Assembly: GCF_023650515.1 (NCBI RefSeq)
Contig: NZ_CP096016.1
Location: forward strand, 3,908,001-3,972,000
Reading direction: 5' to 3'
Origin: Alkalimarinus coralli
Lineage (GTDB): Bacteria > Pseudomonadota > Gammaproteobacteria > Pseudomonadales > Oleiphilaceae
Length of the DNA stretch: 64,000 nucleotides
Of the stretch, positions 34,166 through 43,157 are shown piece by piece. Within the stretch, counting starts at the first letter, position 1, and each line of letters opens with the position of its first letter. The notes beneath the pieces were generated by a model. That model was not told the DNA's origin, did not search any database, and saw nothing but the letters and a program-made list of their open reading frames with translations. A program made the translations under genes and the position numbers.

Positions 34166-35635
34166 ATGACTTTGAGATTACACTCTTCCTTTAGACTCTA
34201 TACGCGGCTTCTATTAACGTTTTGCGCCCTGCTGACAGGTGGTTGCAGCCTATTTTCTTCCGCCCCTCCACTTGCCATTAAAGGGGACGCTCCAACGGCC
34301 ATTATCATTAGCAATACAGTGCTGTTTAACGGTAATGCTGATGAGCCAGTGAGTAAAGGCCAAAGCATCCTGATTCGCAATGGACAGATAGAAAAGATAA
34401 GCCAGCAAGAGATCATCCTCCCTGGCGCAGAGGTTATTGATGCCCAAGGTAAAATGGTTATGCCTGGGCTTATTGATATGCATGTGCATACCCACTCGCC
34501 AGGCACCCCCACCTGGAAAATGAGAGTGCCTAACGACACGCTGGTTGATCGCAACCTGTCTGCATTCCTGTACTCTGGTGTTACCACTGTTTTTGATATG
34601 GGCGCGCCCATTAACGACATCCAAAAATCAGTCAAACGAGTCACCGAAGAAGATAAAGTCAACCCGAGAGTTTTTTATGCTGGCCCGATGATCAGCAAAC
34701 GGGATGGACACCCTTCTTTTATGATGAAAAAGTCATTCTTTTGGCCTGCATCCAGCTTTGCAGTAAGCCAGTTAGTAGGCTCTGTAGATAGTAATAAGGA
34801 CATTCCCGAATATATTGATGAATACAAAGCTAAAGGCGCTTCGCTTACCAAAGTGGTCATCGACCAGATTCCTTTAGGCATTCCCTCCTTATCTTCAGAA
34901 GAAGCCGCTATTGCCGTTAAACACTCGGAGAGTGTCGGCCTTAAAGTCGGTGCACATGTCGGCTCGGAGGCAGACATGATAACCGCGCTTGATGCAGGAA
35001 TAGACTATTTCGTACACGGAGTTTATCGCTCCAGTATCTCTGATCAGACCATCACCAGAATGAAAGCCGCCAACGTTACTGTGGCTCCCACATTGATAGT
35101 GTTTAACCAGATGGATCGAATATTCCAGCAAAAGCTGACTTTCGGCAAAATGGACAAAGAGATTCTTGAAACGGACATTTTAGACGCATATGACAATCCG
35201 CCATCTGACCTGGAATTAAAAGACCTGGATGCCAATGTTCAAAACTATGCGCACGAGGTTAACGTATTCAATGAGTTAAAATTTGATAATGTTCGGCGCA
35301 TGAAAGCGGCGGGCATCAACATACTCGCCGCATCAGACTCACCCAACGTTGCGAACATTGCGGGGTCATCATTACACGATGAAATCAGATTATTGGTTGA
35401 AAAATGCGGATTTACACCTGAGGAAGCCGTCGCAGCGGCGACATATCTGCCGGGCAGGCACTTGGAAAAACTTAATCTGACACCCGGCCTTGGGTACATC
35501 ACTGAAGGGGCAAAAGCGGATTTGGTTATGCTGGATGGCGACTTCCGGGAGGATATTAATAACACCCGGAAGATATCAATGGTGATTGCCGGTGGCAAAA
35601 TCGTGGAGCGCAACTCAGGTATCGCACAGCGCTAG
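34166..35635 (+). CDS. Lipoprotein amidohydrolase
   Basis: A 489-residue protein with a lipoprotein signal (LLLTFCALLTGGC) when started at ATG 34166. An upstream TTG at 34118 would add 16 residues before the signal and is less likely. Metal-dependent amidohydrolase motifs follow: GLIDMHVHTHSPG (HxH) near 103, a Lys in LTKVVIDQI near 234, His in KVGAHVGSE near 260 and FVHGVY near 280, and Asp in LAASDSPN near 390. It is probably anchored in the outer membrane facing the periplasm. It resembles imidazolonepropionase/dipeptidase-like amidohydrolases; the substrate is unknown. Confidence 0.85.
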   Translation: MTLRLHSSFRLYTRLLLTFCALLTGGCSLFSSAPPLAIKGDAPTAIIISNTVLFNGNADEPVSKGQSILIRNGQIEKISQQEIILPGAEVIDAQGKMVMPGLIDMHVHTHSPGTPTWKMRVPNDTLVDRNLSAFLYSGVTTVFDMGAPINDIQKSVKRVTEEDKVNPRVFYAGPMISKRDGHPSFMMKKSFFWPASSFAVSQLVGSVDSNKDIPEYIDEYKAKGASLTKVVIDQIPLGIPSLSSEEAAIAVKHSESVGLKVGAHVGSEADMITALDAGIDYFVHGVYRSSISDQTITRMKAANVTVAPTLIVFNQMDRIFQQKLTFGKMDKEILETDILDAYDNPPSDLELKDLDANVQNYAHEVNVFNELKFDNVRRMKAAGINILAASDSPNVANIAGSSLHDEIRLLVEKCGFTPEEAVAAATYLPGRHLEKLNLTPGLGYITEGAKADLVMLDGDFREDINNTRKISMVIAGGKIVERNSGIAQR

Positions 35636-35652
35636 ATAAGCGCTGCCCGGCA

Positions 35653-36336
35653 TTAGCCAAACAGCGACCAAAGCGCCTCAAATTTACGCTGAAACGCGTC
35701 AACAATGGCAACTTCACCGCTGACCACAACATTCTCCTGATTATAGCGAGAGGCACTGCGAGTCCAGTTGAAGCTGCCATTGAGCAAGATCGCCTGATCA
35801 AACACGGCAAACTTATGATGCATATGGTTGGGGCTTTGATCCATTCGAATGTTCACCCCTTTCGCCGCAAGGTCGTCCACATCACTGCCTAAGTCGTCAG
35901 ACTTATCATTGTCGGTAATGATTCTGACCTTGATACCCCGCTGATGAGCCTTGTAAATTGCTTCACTCAAGCTGTCATCAGATATCGTAAACACGCAGAT
36001 ATCAATTGATTGCTTGGCCTGATGGCACAAGTCGATAATTTTACGTCGGCACTCGTCGCCTGGGCTAAAGTGAGCGGAGCTTTCAACCGCGTTTTCGAGT
36101 GCTCCGCTGTCCAGCGTCTTAACCACCTGCTCCAGCCATTTAAGCACTTTAAAGGTTTGGCTGGCATCCGCATCAATACTCGCGCGCGCGAGGTCAAACC
36201 CTTTGTTTCTCAGAAAACGGCGCTCGTCTTTTGACAAGGAAGGAGCCAGTTTCCTTAGCTCCACCTTTTCATCGCTGCTTAACTTTATATCTTCCAGCGT
36301 TTCACGTAGCTGGGCTTCCAAATCCTTATGTCGCAT
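35653..36336 (-). CDS. Phospholipase D-like nuclease
   Basis: A 227-residue protein with one HKD motif, HHKFAVFDQAILLNGSFNWT (H-x-K-x4-D near residue 172, then GSFNWT), as in Nuc-type single-domain phosphodiesterases that act as dimers on DNA or lipids. The N-terminal 75 residues are helical and charged. It is 21 bp from the zinc-ribbon gene on the same strand, which suggests membership in the long operon of the PspA/flotillin group. No signal peptide is seen, so it acts in the cytoplasm. Confidence 0.85.
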   Translation of the reverse strand: MRHKDLEAQLRETLEDIKLSSDEKVELRKLAPSLSKDERRFLRNKGFDLARASIDADASQTFKVLKWLEQVVKTLDSGALENAVESSAHFSPGDECRRKIIDLCHQAKQSIDICVFTISDDSLSEAIYKAHQRGIKVRIITDNDKSDDLGSDVDDLAAKGVNIRMDQSPNHMHHKFAVFDQAILLNGSFNWTRSASRYNQENVVVSGEVAIVDAFQRKFEALWSLFG

Positions 36337-36357
36337 CTTGGGTTACTCATTCAGAAA

Positions 36358-36906
36358 TTATTCATAGGATGTAATCAAATATTGTTTGATCTCTTCTCTA
36401 TCCGGGTGTTTGTTCAACCATTGCTTGAACATATCTACCTTCTCAAAGTCTTCTTCACCGATCATATCCACATAGCGCTGTTTAACGAGGTTTTGCATGC
36501 GCTCTATTCTTATCTCTCTCTGCCAGGCATCGGTGAATATTTGAGGTAACTTTCCGTGCAGCTCTAACTGCTTGAGCAAGCGCCACTCGCCTTTGTCGAG
36601 CCATGCTTCATCACAATGGGTGCACAAATCAAGTTTATTCGCGCTGGCCAAGCCAATTTTAAACTTCGTCATGATTCGCGCGCATTTAGGGCAAACCTGA
36701 GCTTTTTCTTTGCCTTCTGCCAACTCGCCAACCGTGTCTAAAGATGCTTTTTCTTCAGTATCCGCTGGCTGATTCTCTGACCAAAAGCGGTAGTTCATAA
36801 GCGAAAGAAGTGCGCCATCACAGCTACTGCAACCTGCCGCAATTAAACCATTTTCGAGCTGCTTGGGCTCAAGACGATACCCTTTACACTGAGGACAATG
36901 CATCAT
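36358..36906 (-). CDS. TFIIB-type zinc-ribbon protein
   Basis: A 182-residue protein with two zinc ribbons: CPQCKGYRL...CSSC (residues 4-29) and CPKC...CTHC (about 72-100). The second has the LDLCTHCDEAWLDKGEW pattern of the zf-TFIIB family. The C-terminal third is helical. It sits between the rhomboid protease gene (1 bp apart) and the PLD-like gene. The function is unknown; it is probably an adaptor of the operon. Confidence 0.8.
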   Translation of the reverse strand: MMHCPQCKGYRLEPKQLENGLIAAGCSSCDGALLSLMNYRFWSENQPADTEEKASLDTVGELAEGKEKAQVCPKCARIMTKFKIGLASANKLDLCTHCDEAWLDKGEWRLLKQLELHGKLPQIFTDAWQREIRIERMQNLVKQRYVDMIGEEDFEKVDMFKQWLNKHPDREEIKQYLITSYE

Positions 36907-37479
36907 TTATCTCCTGGACAATTTTCTCTTAAAAATTTTAAAAGTGGATAACCAAGCCGCTATAACCCCTGATATTGCGCCAAACAGGTGCGCTTCAAAT
37001 GAAATGGCCGCATCTTGTGGCAGCACGCCATAAATCATACTGCCATAAAGAAATACCACGACGAATGCGATCAGAATATTCAATGGCCGACGATCAAACC
37101 ATGCCAGCGCGATACTCAAGCTCCATAAACCAAAAATCCACCCGCTAGCACCAATATGCATGGCGGGTCGACCCAGCAGCCAGACCAGAATGCCGGTGAG
37201 TGTGACTATAAAAAAACTACTCCACACATAGAGCCGTATGGTTCTTAGCAGGCAGAGCCAACTGAAAATGGCCAACCCGATCAAATTATTGATCAGGTGG
37301 CTAAGGTTGCCATGCAACAGTGGCGAACTGTATATGTGAGGCAGACTTGCAGTTTCACGGGGGAAAATCCCAAACTGGTTTAACTGCCCTCCCAAAGCCA
37401 TATTCGCCACATGAACCAAACTGAGCACCCCGCAAACCGTTAATACGATCCTAACGCGCTGCCAGAAGGCTCGGATCAC
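36907..37479 (-). CDS. Rhomboid-family intramembrane serine protease
   Basis: A 190-residue protein with about six transmembrane helices. The catalytic serine lies in HIGASGWIFGLW (near residue 108) and the catalytic histidine in EAHLFGAISG (near 164). A further H-x3-N motif is in LLHGNLSHLINN. The start overlaps the stop of the large ATPase gene, so they are translationally coupled. It may process a membrane substrate of the same stress operon. Confidence 0.88.
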   Translation of the reverse strand: MIRAFWQRVRIVLTVCGVLSLVHVANMALGGQLNQFGIFPRETASLPHIYSSPLLHGNLSHLINNLIGLAIFSWLCLLRTIRLYVWSSFFIVTLTGILVWLLGRPAMHIGASGWIFGLWSLSIALAWFDRRPLNILIAFVVVFLYGSMIYGVLPQDAAISFEAHLFGAISGVIAAWLSTFKIFKRKLSRR

Positions 37480-40400
37480 TCAGTTGCTCCTTTGTGATCA
37501 GACGCCACACTACCCGAACCTTGCTTGGAACCACGTGAAAGTTCTGACTCCAGCTGCCTGAGTTGAGTTGATATTTCAGCCATTTTGTCGTGGGTTCGAA
37601 GATCAATATCAATCTTCTTATCCATCGTTCTCACCAACGGGAAAATACTGTTCTCCATTGTGTTTGCCAATACCCGCAGTACTTTATCCAAGCCAGGCAC
37701 CGGCTGGTTAATAACCTCAACATTCGGAACGGGTTGCGTTTTTTCCTCCACAGGCTTTTGAGTCTGCATGGCCTTGTAGCCCGCTGCCAGCAGATCGCCT
37801 ATTCGACTCAGTGAACCATTGATTACATCCAGCTGCTGGGTCGCAACCGGCTCACTGCGTTTACTGTCCGACTTCGCCTGATTACTCGCAGCGACACTTT
37901 CTGCGGTATGACCTAACTGCTTAACACCGTCAACCAGATCAACCAGCTGGGCAATCACCTTGCCACCAACATCGGCATCATCCCCCCCCATGGCTTTGTT
38001 ACGTAAAAAGTCTTTCTTAATCTGCTGCCAGCGCTGTTGCTCTTCATCGCTCATATTGCCACGAAGCTCTGCCAGTTTAAGCAAGTTCTCTTCAGCACCA
38101 CTGGTGAGCAGCTGTGACTCGCCAAGGTAGTGGTCAGAGATCATCTGCATCAGTTCGTCGTCATTCATCACCGAAGAGACTTTTTCAGCCATCTTGTTCA
38201 TGTTCCGATAACTACCTTGGAGCTTGAACGAGGGTTCGGTTCGGTAGGTATCATCCTGCGCTGCGGAGGCGATATATTGCTGATTAATCTTGAGAATAAT
38301 CTCTTGAATGACAAATAATTTCTTCAATACCCCGGTAATTTCGTTCACTTCAGCGCCACTGTATTGATGGCTCAAGTCAGTGGTTGCTACGCTTTCACCT
38401 TGGGCGAGCCTGACCAGCTTATAGATGTCTTCCATTTCTCGGGTTGCAAGCGGTGCCAACACAGGGTTTGAGGTCAAACTGTTTTCGATATAACTCAGCG
38501 CGAACTGCTCTTCCATCCCGCCTAAAATATCACCCAGGTTATAAATATCCGCACGGTTAGCCAGCATGTCGGGCACTTTAAAAGCTTCGCCGGATTCCGT
38601 ATACGGGTTACCCGCCATCACCACACAGAATTTTTTGCCGCGCATATCATAGGTCTTGGTTTTACCTTTCCAGATACCTTCGATACGGCGAGTTCCGTCA
38701 CAGAGCGAGATAAACTTCTGTAGAAACTCCGGGTCGGTATGCTGAATATCATCCAGATAGAGCATCACGTTGTTGCCCATTTCCAGCCCCAGATTAAGCT
38801 TCTCCAACTCTTGTCTGGCAGTTGCATTGGGTGCTTGCCCTGGGTCGAGCGACAATACATCATGGCCCAAAGACGGGCAGTTGATCTTCATAAAGATCAA
38901 CCCTAACCGGCTGGCGACGTACTCCATCAGCGTGGTTTTACCGTAGCCAGGAGGGGAAATCATCATCAATACCCCCATCAGGTCAGAACGTTTGCTCTCA
39001 CCAACGGTGCCCATCTGCTTGGCCAGGTTGTCTCCAATCAACGGCAGATAAGATTCATTGATTAAACGGTTACGCACAAAAGAGCTTAATGGCTTGGGTT
39101 TAAAGGTCTCAAGCCTTAGCGCTTCACGCTCTTCTTCGATAATTGACTGGCGCAATGCGAGGTAGTCATGATACCCCTTTACCACACGTTGCTGATGGTC
39201 ATCCAGACGTTGGAAAAACTCATCCAAAGCAAAGGATATCTGCTGGTTTTCAATGCGCGGGTGGTCACCCAATAACCCCGTTACGGTCAGCTCGACATCG
39301 ACCTCGGTTGCTCGACGCTCTACCCGGCCATCAGCATTCACCAAGGCAATGGCTTCAGGAATATAACGCACCAAATGGTCAAGCCCCTTGCCTTCAACCA
39401 ACGCAATAAGCCATGAGGCACTCAGGTTCCACCGCTCTGCCACCTGCCCTTTGAGCTTTTCCAGCGAGGTCTGATACTTGCGCCATGATGCATCATCAAG
39501 AGTGCGCTTGAGTTCATCCACTAACGATTGAGCATATTTGCTCGATACAAAATCAAAGCGCTCACGGCCCAGCTCTGCCACCAGATACTCTGCGGCTCGC
39601 TCAATATCTCTAGCAGAGACATCGATAGGGTAACGTTCTATAAACAAGCCGATAGCATTGGCCACTTCTTTAATCAGTAGCTGGTTGGCCCGCTCATTAT
39701 TAAAGATGGTTAGCATATGAGCCGCAGACTGAGCTCGCTCATGCCAGGTTTCGGCTTTCTGTTTAATGCCCAATAATACGGCGTCTGCATTTCGGTCTGC
39801 GTGAATCGTATTCGCCCAAAATACTTGTGCCAATCCGCGACACAGCGGGTCAAAGATTAACAGCTCAGCGCTATCCATAGCCGGTATCAGTTGCTGTAAC
39901 AGCAACATCGCATCATGGTCATGAATACCTTTTTCGTAGCCCTCTTTATACCTTGGCGTTGCGAAGGTTCTGACCAGTTTGAGCAAAGCATCTTTATCTA
40001 ACAACGCTTCATGCAGCGCCTCATTGGTCAGGTCATGCTCCCCCTTGTCTGCTGCTTGCAGCATCAGTGCAGCCAGATACTCAGACCGGTAGACGGTCGG
40101 CGTTTCAGACTCTTGCGTCATATCCCAGTAGGGGCGCAGCGCGGTGAGTTCTGGTCGTGTCAGCGTTTCAAAAAAGTCAGTCCCGGTGAGGTGAACATTC
40201 AACTCACCGTTACGAGGCACAATGGTCAGATCAAGCTCTTGGGTATTGACACTGAATTTGTGACGAGGCCCCAGTTTTATAACCTTGCCGCCCTCTTCAT
40301 AGATGTCGGTCTTATCTCTGAGCGAGCGCAATGCCTGCTCTTTAATCGACTTAAACCGCGACTCCACATCATCCGCTTTTACTGCGCTATCCAGCTCCCG

Positions 40401-42920
40401 AAGGCGCTCGACCATTTCTCGCGTTTTGAGTACCAGCGCATCAGAGGCAAAATACGTGTTCAGCTCATCCGCTTCCGTAAACTTTAACGAACGGCGCTCA
40501 ATGCTCGCCAGTATCCGATCTGCGGCATCGGTAACCGACTGGGCTTTACGCTGCCGCTCATCTAACAACTGCTGCTTGTGAGATTCAAACGATTCATAAA
40601 CCTCCTCTCGCTTGGCCATAATATCCGAGAGGAATTGATCATATTCACTAAACTGGCTTTCCAGCTCTTCTAACTGCACCAACAAGCGGGAAAGCTGCTC
40701 GTCACATCGCTCAGGCGTATTCGCCATTCCCAGTGCGTTGGTAATGCTTTGCGAAAATAGTTTAAATTGTGCGCCGAACTGGGCAATCGCCTCTTCTGAC
40801 CCTAAGCTCTTCTGCTTATGACGCGCAGCCGCTTTGCTTTGGTTAAGCTTTGAATAGACCTCTGAAATTGAATCGATAATGCGAGTACGAACCGTGGCAT
40901 CATCAACTTTGAGGGTCGCCATCAGCTCAGACAGTAGGTCTAAACCGGCAGCGGTAGACTCAATGGTTTCAATCAGTGGCGTGAGCGAGGCAATCGTTTC
41001 AGCTTGGTCGACCTGTTTATTCAGATCATCAATCTTTGCCAGATAGGGGGTCAATGCCTCTTCATTAGAGAGGAACGTAACCGTTTGTTCGCTCAGCTGA
41101 GCCTGCGAATCAACCAGCTGTTGGTCTAACTCGTCAATACGCTCAAGATCTATATAACGAAGCTCTTTAATGGTCGCCAAGTGACCACGCTGGTGCCGCA
41201 ACCGGTCAAGCGCCTCAACATACTCTTCAGCGATCTCCCAGTTTTCCGGACGAATAGAGAGCAGAATGTCGTCTTGAGCGGCTTCTGCCTCAGCCATTGA
41301 CTGCTGTGACTGACGCCGAATGCTTTCTACTTTTTCAAATTCATCAATGACCAGTTCAGAGGTCTGGGTGATCTCTTTTAGCAGCGATTCAATAGACGGC
41401 TGTTCTGATGCCTGATCTAGTGGTTTGTAATCAGGAATCCAGTAGTGGGAATCAAATATCTTGGCGGCCGACTTGCTGAGCTCTTCATAGGTTCGGGATG
41501 AAACAGACTGATTATCAATCAGGCGACAAATGCTATAAAGGTCTGAAACACCTCTGACCAGTGCGGCATTACCAATGCGGCCAAAAAATGACTGGCTAAC
41601 GTCTGCTTTGCTAGCGAACTCCTGGCTCACAAAGGGCGTCTGCCAAATTTGCATCGGGTGAATACGCGTGGGTTCGCTTTCCGCCGAAAATACCACCAGT
41701 TTGCCATCTTCAGACAGCGCATAGCCGTGACAATAAATCGGGTTCTGCAGCTCTTTACTAATAAGGTTGTAGGCAAATAACCCGACAACACCTTCTTCTG
41801 GCTCATAGAATACGTACAGAACATCTTCGCCATTGGGCGAACGAATCATTCGTTTAAATTTTAAGCCGCCACTTTCGCTATTAACACTATCCTGCTCAAA
41901 GGTTTTGTATTCGCCGGTCTGCAAATAATACCCACCCGGGAATATAACCCCATGATCTTCCGGCAACTGCACACAAGACTGACCCATAGCGTCTATTCTC
42001 AAGACCTCTTCAGTCAGCGTATTAAAAATTAGATACCGCCAGTTTTCTTCCCGATACGGCTTTATCTTTAGCAAGATTAAGCCACCCAGTTCGGCGTAAA
42101 AGTATTCAGCATCATCCAGAGACTGGGTTTCGTCTTCGACCGGCTCCCGGTAGATGCCTAACCCATCTTCAGTATTGTTTTCAATCTTGATGGTCAGATC
42201 ACCACCCACTGTCTCAACAAACACTTTATCGAGGATATTAATATGCGGGTGACGACCATGAACCGAGTCTTCGCGGCTGGTGCCAACCCACTCAAAATCA
42301 TAAGCAGGCGGCAGCTGTATATCACGCTCACCACGGCTATCGATATACTTAACCTCTTTTCCATCTGCCGAGACAGACCAGCGGAAAACACGGAGGTCTT
42401 CTAACCGTTCACCAATTTGAAAACCCGCCAGCAGCTTGCCATTTTTAACGCTCAGCTCAACCAGGCGGGTGTGCTTGTAATAACGATATAACTCTTCAAA
42501 ATCGCTGACAAACGAGGGTTGAGACAGAAAGCTGGAACCCGCATCAGCAGGTTCTAAATCGTAACCCTGTTCAGACGAACTATCGCCTTCTTTTTTAAGA
42601 CGAAATAGAGAGAATACATCTTCAATTTTGGTCTCTTTTTTAAGACCGAGAAAAACGTTATAGCCAAACAACAGGTAGTCGCCAACCTGAACCATATCGC
42701 GGGCGATGCTATTGTTTTCAGTTCGAACACGCACTCGTGAAACGACACTCATATCCGAGCTGCCGAACTCTTCAAGTCTGGACTGGTTTAACGTGCGGGT
42801 GAGTTGATTGAGCGTTTTTCCTTGCTCGGAAAGACGCTTACGAATGACTTCATAGGCACCACCGGAAGCCACTGCGTTTTCTACATTGCTATCACCGGTA
42901 GACTGGTTCTGCTGCACCAT
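37476..42920 (-). CDS. Giant AAA+ ATPase of the DUF3686 family
   Basis: An 1814-residue protein annotated in databases as DNA-repair-like ATPase (DUF3686), without known activity. The N-terminal 500 residues are beta-rich. A long coiled-coil section covers about 510-880. An AAA+ module holds Walker A PPGYGKTTLM near 1323 and Walker B YLDDIQ near 1385. The C-terminal 230 residues are again low-complexity and coiled. It follows the flotillin gene and precedes the rhomboid gene in one direction. In bacteria this family tends to accompany PspA and flotillin, which suggests a membrane-linked remodelling complex. The biochemical role is inference. Confidence 0.85.
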   Translation of the reverse strand: MVQQNQSTGDSNVENAVASGGAYEVIRKRLSEQGKTLNQLTRTLNQSRLEEFGSSDMSVVSRVRVRTENNSIARDMVQVGDYLLFGYNVFLGLKKETKIEDVFSLFRLKKEGDSSSEQGYDLEPADAGSSFLSQPSFVSDFEELYRYYKHTRLVELSVKNGKLLAGFQIGERLEDLRVFRWSVSADGKEVKYIDSRGERDIQLPPAYDFEWVGTSREDSVHGRHPHINILDKVFVETVGGDLTIKIENNTEDGLGIYREPVEDETQSLDDAEYFYAELGGLILLKIKPYREENWRYLIFNTLTEEVLRIDAMGQSCVQLPEDHGVIFPGGYYLQTGEYKTFEQDSVNSESGGLKFKRMIRSPNGEDVLYVFYEPEEGVVGLFAYNLISKELQNPIYCHGYALSEDGKLVVFSAESEPTRIHPMQIWQTPFVSQEFASKADVSQSFFGRIGNAALVRGVSDLYSICRLIDNQSVSSRTYEELSKSAAKIFDSHYWIPDYKPLDQASEQPSIESLLKEITQTSELVIDEFEKVESIRRQSQQSMAEAEAAQDDILLSIRPENWEIAEEYVEALDRLRHQRGHLATIKELRYIDLERIDELDQQLVDSQAQLSEQTVTFLSNEEALTPYLAKIDDLNKQVDQAETIASLTPLIETIESTAAGLDLLSELMATLKVDDATVRTRIIDSISEVYSKLNQSKAAARHKQKSLGSEEAIAQFGAQFKLFSQSITNALGMANTPERCDEQLSRLLVQLEELESQFSEYDQFLSDIMAKREEVYESFESHKQQLLDERQRKAQSVTDAADRILASIERRSLKFTEADELNTYFASDALVLKTREMVERLRELDSAVKADDVESRFKSIKEQALRSLRDKTDIYEEGGKVIKLGPRHKFSVNTQELDLTIVPRNGELNVHLTGTDFFETLTRPELTALRPYWDMTQESETPTVYRSEYLAALMLQAADKGEHDLTNEALHEALLDKDALLKLVRTFATPRYKEGYEKGIHDHDAMLLLQQLIPAMDSAELLIFDPLCRGLAQVFWANTIHADRNADAVLLGIKQKAETWHERAQSAAHMLTIFNNERANQLLIKEVANAIGLFIERYPIDVSARDIERAAEYLVAELGRERFDFVSSKYAQSLVDELKRTLDDASWRKYQTSLEKLKGQVAERWNLSASWLIALVEGKGLDHLVRYIPEAIALVNADGRVERRATEVDVELTVTGLLGDHPRIENQQISFALDEFFQRLDDHQQRVVKGYHDYLALRQSIIEEEREALRLETFKPKPLSSFVRNRLINESYLPLIGDNLAKQMGTVGESKRSDLMGVLMMISPPGYGKTTLMEYVASRLGLIFMKINCPSLGHDVLSLDPGQAPNATARQELEKLNLGLEMGNNVMLYLDDIQHTDPEFLQKFISLCDGTRRIEGIWKGKTKTYDMRGKKFCVVMAGNPYTESGEAFKVPDMLANRADIYNLGDILGGMEEQFALSYIENSLTSNPVLAPLATREMEDIYKLVRLAQGESVATTDLSHQYSGAEVNEITGVLKKLFVIQEIILKINQQYIASAAQDDTYRTEPSFKLQGSYRNMNKMAEKVSSVMNDDELMQMISDHYLGESQLLTSGAEENLLKLAELRGNMSDEEQQRWQQIKKDFLRNKAMGGDDADVGGKVIAQLVDLVDGVKQLGHTAESVAASNQAKSDSKRSEPVATQQLDVINGSLSRIGDLLAAGYKAMQTQKPVEEKTQPVPNVEVINQPVPGLDKVLRVLANTMENSIFPLVRTMDKKIDIDLRTHDKMAEISTQLRQLESELSRGSKQGSGSVASDHKGATE

Positions 42921-43008
42921 CTTTCGATCCTTTCACGTAGGGTGGGCGTGCCCACCAGAGAAGTACATCAAAGCTTAAAGGCCGGACAATATCCATAAAG
43001 ATACAGCC

Positions 43009-43114
43009 GTCATTCCCGCGAAGGCGGGAATCCATCATTCAGAGCTCTATTCTCCTCGCCTACGCGAAACTGACACTAGAGAGAGCTACGGATCCCCGCC
43101 TTCGCGGGGATGAC
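43009..43114. repeat. REP/MITE-like inverted repeat, copy 3
   Basis: GTCATTCCCGCGAAGGCGGG at the left end and CCCCGCCTTCGCGGGGATGAC-type sequence at the right, forming a roughly 106-bp inverted repeat with hairpin ends. It lies between the flotillin and ATPase genes inside the operon. Confidence 0.8.
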
Positions 43115-43157
43115 ATGTGGTTAAGCTACTTGGCTTTGAGATGAATATTGCGAATAC